Shown here one piece after another: positions 58,194 to 64,000 of a stretch of DNA of 64,000 nucleotides (the first letter of the stretch is position 1; each line of letters begins with the position of its first letter). The notes below the pieces were generated by a model. The model was not told the DNA's origin. It saw only the letters and a program-made list of their open reading frames with translations, and did not search any database. The stretch comes from Sphingomonas insulae. GTDB taxonomy: Bacteria; Pseudomonadota; Alphaproteobacteria; Sphingomonadales; Sphingomonadaceae. The stretch covers positions 3,259,001 to 3,323,000 of the forward strand of contig NZ_CP048422.1 of the NCBI RefSeq assembly GCF_010450875.1, written 5' to 3'. Both the position numbers and the translations under genes were made by a program.

Positions 58194-59378
58194 TCAGGCG
58201 GTCAGGCCGAGCGGCGGCAGCGGTCCGCCGATCAGCCCGCTTACCATCGCGGCCTGGATCCGGTTCGCCGGCCACAAGCCCGACAACGGACCGACGAGCC
58301 GATCGCGGACGAACGGCAGAATGCGGCTGTCCGACTGATAGACCGGCGTAAACAGCGCCGTGAGCGCCTGGTAGAGTCCCACGTGGCGCCGCCGCATCGC
58401 CACCGCCGCGACTAAGCCGGAAGCGACGTCGGCCCCCATCCGCAGCCCACGCGCCAGCGCGAAGGCGTCGAGCAAGGCCATGTTGGCCCCCTGCCCCAGC
58501 TGCGGGCTGGCCGAATGCCACGCATCGCCGATGTGGATCATCCCGGTTTCGACGGGGCGCGGCAACGTGCGGTGCGCATAGCGGGCGAAGACCAGCCGGT
58601 CGGGATCGTCGATCTGGTCGAGCAACGGCGCGGTCGCCGGCCATAACGCGCGCACATCGTCTTTCCACGCATCCAGGCCCGCGGCACGCCACGCATCGAC
58701 CCGGTCGGCACGGATCGACCAGAAGAACGCCGCCTGTTCGCCCGCAACGCCGGGCGGCCGGCCAATCGGCAGCACGCCCGCCATCGTACTCGCGCGCCGA
58801 TAGCGTTGTTCGAGCGCATCAGGCGCGAAACCGTCGACGCGATCGAGGCTCGCCCACAGCGCCCCATAGCCGAGCCCGCGGCCACAGGGCGGTGCCAGCG
58901 GCGTACGCGTGCCCAGGGCATCGACGACGAGGTCGAATGGGCTGGATCGCGTGCCGTCCGCGAACACCAGGCACCGGCGATTGCCGGACGCTTCGTCGCT
59001 GCCCGCGATCGCGCGCCCGGTCTCCAGCGCGATTGCGGCCGCCATGACCGCATCGTGCAACACCGCGAACAAGGTGGCGCGGTGGACGCCGAACCCGCAC
59101 AGCCCACGCTGTGCCAGCGTGGCGTAACCGACATCGAGCACGACGCGCCCGCTCGCGGTTCCGAACAATCGGTCGATCCGTGCGCTGCGACCGACCAGCG
59201 GGTCGTCGAGGCCCAGCGCGCGGAGCACGGCGAGCCCGGTCGGTTGGATCATCAGACCCGAACCGATCGGTGCCGGCGCGTCGAACCGTTCGAAGATGGC
59301 GACGCGATGCCCGTCCCGCGCCAGCAGCAACGCCGCCGCCAGCCCCGCCGGGCCGCAGCCCGCGACCGCGATGTTCAG
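58194..59378 (-). CDS. FAD-dependent monooxygenase, non-canonical start
   Basis: About 394 residues, class A flavoprotein hydroxylase. The FAD fold NIAVAGCGPAGLAAALLLAR starts at once, and the second FAD motif is IHIGDAWHSASPQLGQGANMALLDAF; VDALGTRTPL is the conserved DG-like element. The substrate is probably aromatic or quinone-like, not assignable. No ATG, GTG or TTG lies between the glmS stop and the conserved fold. The start given is a CTG at 59378; the next canonical codon in frame is a GTG at 59543, which would overlap glmS by 157 bases and add 55 atypical residues. Confidence 0.85.
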   Translation of the reverse strand: MNIAVAGCGPAGLAAALLLARDGHRVAIFERFDAPAPIGSGLMIQPTGLAVLRALGLDDPLVGRSARIDRLFGTASGRVVLDVGYATLAQRGLCGFGVHRATLFAVLHDAVMAAAIALETGRAIAGSDEASGNRRCLVFADGTRSSPFDLVVDALGTRTPLAPPCGRGLGYGALWASLDRVDGFAPDALEQRYRRASTMAGVLPIGRPPGVAGEQAAFFWSIRADRVDAWRAAGLDAWKDDVRALWPATAPLLDQIDDPDRLVFARYAHRTLPRPVETGMIHIGDAWHSASPQLGQGANMALLDAFALARGLRMGADVASGLVAAVAMRRRHVGLYQALTALFTPVYQSDSRILPFVRDRLVGPLSGLWPANRIQAAMVSGLIGGPLPPLGLTA

Positions 59379-59386
59379 CGGGCGGA

Positions 59387-61210
<1,824 letters not shown>

Positions 61211-61223
61211 ACCGAACCTGCCT

Positions 61224-61604
61224 TCAAATGGTGTAGGGAACATGGATACCCGGCATATCTGTCGGAAAATCCCTCGTATTACGCGTAATCAGAACACGCC
61301 CGCGCATCTGCGCCGTCGCCAGGATGACGGCGTCGGGCGACGTCAGCCCGGCCCGCTGGCGCCGCAACGCCGCCGCGCGCAGCGCGATCGCCTCGTCGAT
61401 CTCGTCGACGGCGAACCGGCCGAGGAACCGCAACGCCTCGCGCACGACGGCGTCGCTGCCCTTCGACAGCACCTCGATCCACGCCATCCGGCTCACCCAG
61501 AGGCGCGCGCCGCTGTTGCCGATCCGGGCGAGTTCGACATGCGCCGGCTCGTGACCCAACAGCGAGTCGATGAGGATGTTCGTGTCGATGCTATAGCCGC
61601 TCAT
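61224..61604 (-). CDS. PIN-domain toxin (VapC-like)
   Basis: 126 residues. PIN ribonuclease with acidic residues Asp7 in SIDTNILIDSLL, Glu44 in AWIEVLSKG, Asp91 in TSPDAVILATA and Asp112 in TRNTRDF. In VapBC pairs such enzymes cut RNA (often tRNA) and are held by the antitoxin. The ATG at 61604 overlaps the antitoxin stop (ATGA). The stop lies 13 bases before glmS, so glmS may be read from the same transcript. Confidence 0.92.
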   Translation of the reverse strand: MSGYSIDTNILIDSLLGHEPAHVELARIGNSGARLWVSRMAWIEVLSKGSDAVVREALRFLGRFAVDEIDEAIALRAAALRRQRAGLTSPDAVILATAQMRGRVLITRNTRDFPTDMPGIHVPYTI

Positions 61605-61972
61605 GCCCTGGACGCGGGGTTCCGCTCCGCCGCCCTGGCCATCAGCGCGAGATAATGGGCGCGCTCCTTGTCGTCCTCGGACGTGAAGCACTCGGGCGAC
61701 CCGGCGCGCACCTCTTCGTAATCGTCATCCCATGGCCGGGTCCATTCGGCACGTTGCTGCCGGTCGTAGTCCTTGGGATCGCTGGCAATGCCGTTGCGCG
61801 CCCACAGCCCGAACGCATTGTCCAACCAGCTCATGTCGTCCGCGGCAGGGGTTTCGGCGCGATATTGCGACACCGCCTCGCGCACCAGCGCCGCACGCGA
61901 CTTGCCCTGCTCGGCGGCGCGACGGTCGAGCCACTTCATATCGTCTTCGGGAAGGTCGATCAGCGTGCGCAT
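61601..61972 (-). CDS. Ribbon-helix-helix antitoxin
   Basis: 123 residues. The N-terminus MRTLIDLPEDDMKWLDRRAA, then GKSRAALVREAVSQYRAE, is a ribbon-helix-helix DNA-binding domain. The C-terminal half (MSWLDNAFGLWARNG, then an acidic WDDDYEEVRAG) would wrap the toxin. It is longer than minimal VapB proteins (about 75 residues). It begins 8 bases past an inverted repeat at 61980-62000 that is its likely operator. Confidence 0.9.
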   Translation of the reverse strand: MRTLIDLPEDDMKWLDRRAAEQGKSRAALVREAVSQYRAETPAADDMSWLDNAFGLWARNGIASDPKDYDRQQRAEWTRPWDDDYEEVRAGSPECFTSEDDKERAHYLALMARAAERNPASRA

Positions 61973-61979
61973 GCGAGCA

Positions 61980-62000
61980 TGATATCATGGCGCGATATCA
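61980..62000. promoter_or_regulatory. Inverted-repeat operator of the toxin-antitoxin pair
   Basis: TGATATC (61980-61986), 7 bases, GATATCA (61994-62000), perfect arms. It ends 8 bases before the antitoxin ATG and overlaps the glmU stop codon (61998-62000). RHH antitoxins usually repress their own operons at such sites, so the glmU 3' end doubles as control DNA. Confidence 0.6.
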
Positions 62001-63350
62001 CTTTCCAGCCTTCCGCGCCGCCATCCGCTCGCGAAACCGCGTCGCCCATCCCGGCTTGGCGACCTGCGGCGGGCGGACGAGGGCCAGCGCGCCCGCCTCG
62101 ATGTCCTGCGTCAACACAGACCCCGCCGCGACGATCGCGCCCTCGCCGACCGACACCGGCGCGACCAGTGCCGAATTGGATCCGATGAACGCGCCGGCAC
62201 CGATCGTCGTCCGGTATTTGAAGAAGCCATCGTAATTGCAGGTGATCGTGCCGGCGCCGACATTGGCCTTCGCCCCCACCTCGGCATCGCCGATATAGGA
62301 CAGGTGGTTGACCTTGGCGCCCGCGCCCAGCGTCGCCTTCTTCACCTCGACGAAATTGCCGACCTTCGCACCCGTGCCCAGCACCGCGCCAGGGCGCAGC
62401 CGGGCATAGGGGCCGACCTCCGCCTCCGCACCGACGTTCGCGCCCTCGATGTGGCTGAACGCATGGATCGTCGCGCCGTCGTCGATGGTGACGCCGGGGC
62501 CGAAGACGACGTTCGGTCCGACCACCACGTCGCGGCCGATCCTGGTGTCGTGGCTGAACCAGACGGTCTCCGGCGCGATCAGTGTCGCACCATCCGCCAT
62601 CGCCTGCTCGCGCCGCGCCGCCTGCCACCCGGCCTCCACCGCCGCCAGTTCGCCGCGGCTGTTGATCCCCGCGACCTCGTCCTCGCCGGTCTCGATACAC
62701 ACCGCGCGGCCGCCGCCGGCGATCGCCAGCGTCACCACGTCGGGCAGGTAATATTCACCCGCGGCATTGTCGTTGCCGACCGATTCCAGCAGCCGCCACA
62801 GGTCACGGGTGCGGACCGCGGTGACGCCCGAATTGCACAGGTCGACCGCGCGTTCGTCGGCGCTGGCGTCCTTGTATTCGACCATCTTGCGGATCGTGCC
62901 GTCGGCATCGGCGATGATGCGGCCGTAAGCGCGGGCATCGGCGGGACGGAACCCCAGGACCGCGACCGTCGGCGTATCCTCTGCCTCCAACCGTGCCGCG
63001 AGGCGCGCGACGGTATCGGTCGCGAGCAGGGGCGTATCGCCGAAACACACGATCGCGACGCCGTCGAAATCGGCCAGCGCCGCCTTCGCCTGCAACGCCG
63101 CATGCGCGGTGCCGAGCTGCTCGCGCTGCCAGGCGATCTCAACCCCGGTCGATGCCACCGCCTGCTCGACCTGCTCGCCCGACGCCCCGACGACGACCAC
63201 CCGCCGCGTCGCGCCGGCCTGGTTCAGGCTGTCGATCAGATGCAGCAGCATCGATCGTCCGGCGATCGGGTGCAGGACCTTGTGCAGATCGGATTTCATC
63301 CGCGTGCCCTTGCCTGCGGCAAGGATGATGACGGCAAGGGGAGTGGTCAT
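61998..63350 (-). CDS. glmU: Bifunctional UDP-GlcNAc pyrophosphorylase / GlcN-1-P acetyltransferase
   Basis: 450 residues. The N-terminal uridyltransferase has LAVIILAAGKGTRMKSDLHKVLHPIAG and CFGDTPLL; the C-terminal left-handed beta-helix has hexapeptide repeats (VVGPNVVFGPGVTIDDGATI, then GAKVGNFVEVKKATLGAGAK, HLSYIGDAEVG) and the catalytic TCNYDGFFK. It makes UDP-GlcNAc for peptidoglycan and lipid A. The ATG at 63350 is chosen; frames further upstream lack conservation. Divergent from the phosphatase gene at 63413. Confidence 0.97.
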   Translation of the reverse strand: MTTPLAVIILAAGKGTRMKSDLHKVLHPIAGRSMLLHLIDSLNQAGATRRVVVVGASGEQVEQAVASTGVEIAWQREQLGTAHAALQAKAALADFDGVAIVCFGDTPLLATDTVARLAARLEAEDTPTVAVLGFRPADARAYGRIIADADGTIRKMVEYKDASADERAVDLCNSGVTAVRTRDLWRLLESVGNDNAAGEYYLPDVVTLAIAGGGRAVCIETGEDEVAGINSRGELAAVEAGWQAARREQAMADGATLIAPETVWFSHDTRIGRDVVVGPNVVFGPGVTIDDGATIHAFSHIEGANVGAEAEVGPYARLRPGAVLGTGAKVGNFVEVKKATLGAGAKVNHLSYIGDAEVGAKANVGAGTITCNYDGFFKYRTTIGAGAFIGSNSALVAPVSVGEGAIVAAGSVLTQDIEAGALALVRPPQVAKPGWATRFRERMAARKAGK

Positions 63351-63412
63351 GGCCGCATCGCCTGCCATGGAAGTCTTGCCATTTCCAGAGCGAGCCGTCA
63401 CCGCGCGCAGAC

Positions 63413-64000
63413 ATGACGCAGATTTCATCGCGACCTTCGCCATTCGACATCGTCGGCTTCGATCTCGACGGCACGCTGCTCGATACCAGCGGCGATCTGG
63501 CGGCGGCAGTCAATCATGCGCTGGCATCCGCCGGACGCCCGGCGCTGACCGTGGATCAGGTGAAGCCGATGATCGGTGGCGGCGCGCGCCACATGCTCGC
63601 GCAGGGCATGGCGGCGACGGGCGGCTGCGACGATGCCACGCTCGACCGGCTGCACCGCCTGCTGCTGGACTATTACGAATCACATATCGCGATATTGACC
63701 CGGCCCTACCCCCATGTCCTCGCCGCGCTCGACGACCTCGCTGCCCGCGGCGCGCGACTGGCGGTCGTGACGAACAAGCTGGAAGGGCTCGCGCGCAAGC
63801 TGCTCGGCGCGCTCGACCTGACCGCGCGATTCGATTGCATCATCGGCGGCGACACGATGGGACCGGGCAATGCCAAGCCCAGTCCCAAGCCGATCTACGA
63901 GATGCTGGCCCGCTGCGGCGGCGGCACCGCCGCCTTCGTCGGCGATTCGATCTTCGACATTCGCGCCGGACGGGCCGCGGGATTGCCGACGATCGCCTGT
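63413..64000 (+). CDS. Phosphoglycolate phosphatase-like HAD hydrolase (partial, right edge)
   Basis: 196 residues visible, frame open at 64000. HAD motifs: I FDLDGTLLDTSGD (nucleophile Asp and acid/base Asp), II VVTNK, III with KPSPKPIYEML, IV VGDSIFDIRAGRAAG. The cap domain lies between motifs I and II (MIGGGARHMLAQG). This is the Gph subfamily, which removes 2-phosphoglycolate from DNA repair; that role is by family. ATG at 63413. Divergent from glmU, 62 bases away. Confidence 0.93.
   Translation, partial: MTQISSRPSPFDIVGFDLDGTLLDTSGDLAAAVNHALASAGRPALTVDQVKPMIGGGARHMLAQGMAATGGCDDATLDRLHRLLLDYYESHIAILTRPYPHVLAALDDLAARGARLAVVTNKLEGLARKLLGALDLTARFDCIIGGDTMGPGNAKPSPKPIYEMLARCGGGTAAFVGDSIFDIRAGRAAGLPTIAC

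Noticed and set aside
61211..61223. glmS ribozyme upstream of glmS
   Set aside because: Only 13 bases separate the toxin stop from the glmS start, far too short, and the ribozyme is not expected in this group.

Overview
The window is high-GC DNA that reads as a sphingomonad (Alphaproteobacteria, Sphingomonas or a close relative). The evidence is a large TonB-dependent receptor of the Xanthomonas/Caulobacter type (plug with IGKFPDKNVADALQRVPG), the order tRNA-Trp, secE, nusG, the str-S10-spc-alpha ribosomal supercluster, and alphaproteobacterial versions of purCSQ, glmU and glmS. All calls rest on reading the sequence and on family knowledge; no database search was run.

Layout. (1) Positions 1-16.4 kb hold a glycan utilisation locus built around alpha-mannosidases. 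On the minus strand lie a ROK-type repressor, a GH2 enzyme, a TonB receptor, GH43, GH92, GH125 and a second GH92 that runs off the left edge. On the plus strand a ROK sugar kinase is translationally coupled to a third GH92. Every hydrolase carries an export signal. The receptor would import oligosaccharides, the exo-alpha-mannosidases (GH92, GH125) trim mannan or high-mannose glycans, and the kinase phosphorylates the released hexose. The GH92 at 2699-5059 has Gln where the catalytic-acid Glu normally sits (HGNQP, against HGNEP in its paralogue). In this family that change is associated with cleavage of mannosyl-phosphate linkages, so the substrate may be phosphomannan.

(2) 16.5-26.2 kb is mixed: an exonuclease-BRCT protein, a GST, a DUF2490 protein, a lipoprotein, purC-purS-purQ, a queuosine-precursor-type transporter, tRNA-Arg(TCT), a secreted GH51 arabinofuranosidase and guaA.

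(3) 26.3-49.9 kb is the translation supercluster, all on the minus strand and transcribed right to left: rpsL-rpsG-fusA-tuf, then rpsJ through rpmD, then rplO-secY-adk, and finally rpsM-rpsK-rpoA-rplQ. Intrinsic terminators follow tuf, rpmD, adk (weak) and rplQ, so the classical long operon appears cut into segments. A two-component system and small membrane proteins sit between adk and rpsM. Many gene junctions carry a perfect stem-loop a few bases after the stop codon, without a T tract.

(4) 50-64 kb holds a membrane protein, an alpha/beta hydrolase, tRNA-Trp, secE-nusG, a CHASE4-type histidine kinase beside a response regulator with GGDEF and EAL domains, a second ROK kinase, an FAD monooxygenase without a canonical start, glmS, a PIN/RHH toxin-antitoxin pair wedged between glmS and glmU, glmU, and the start of a divergent phosphoglycolate-phosphatase-like gene cut by the right edge. 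No CRISPR array, insertion sequence, prophage or rRNA gene was seen.
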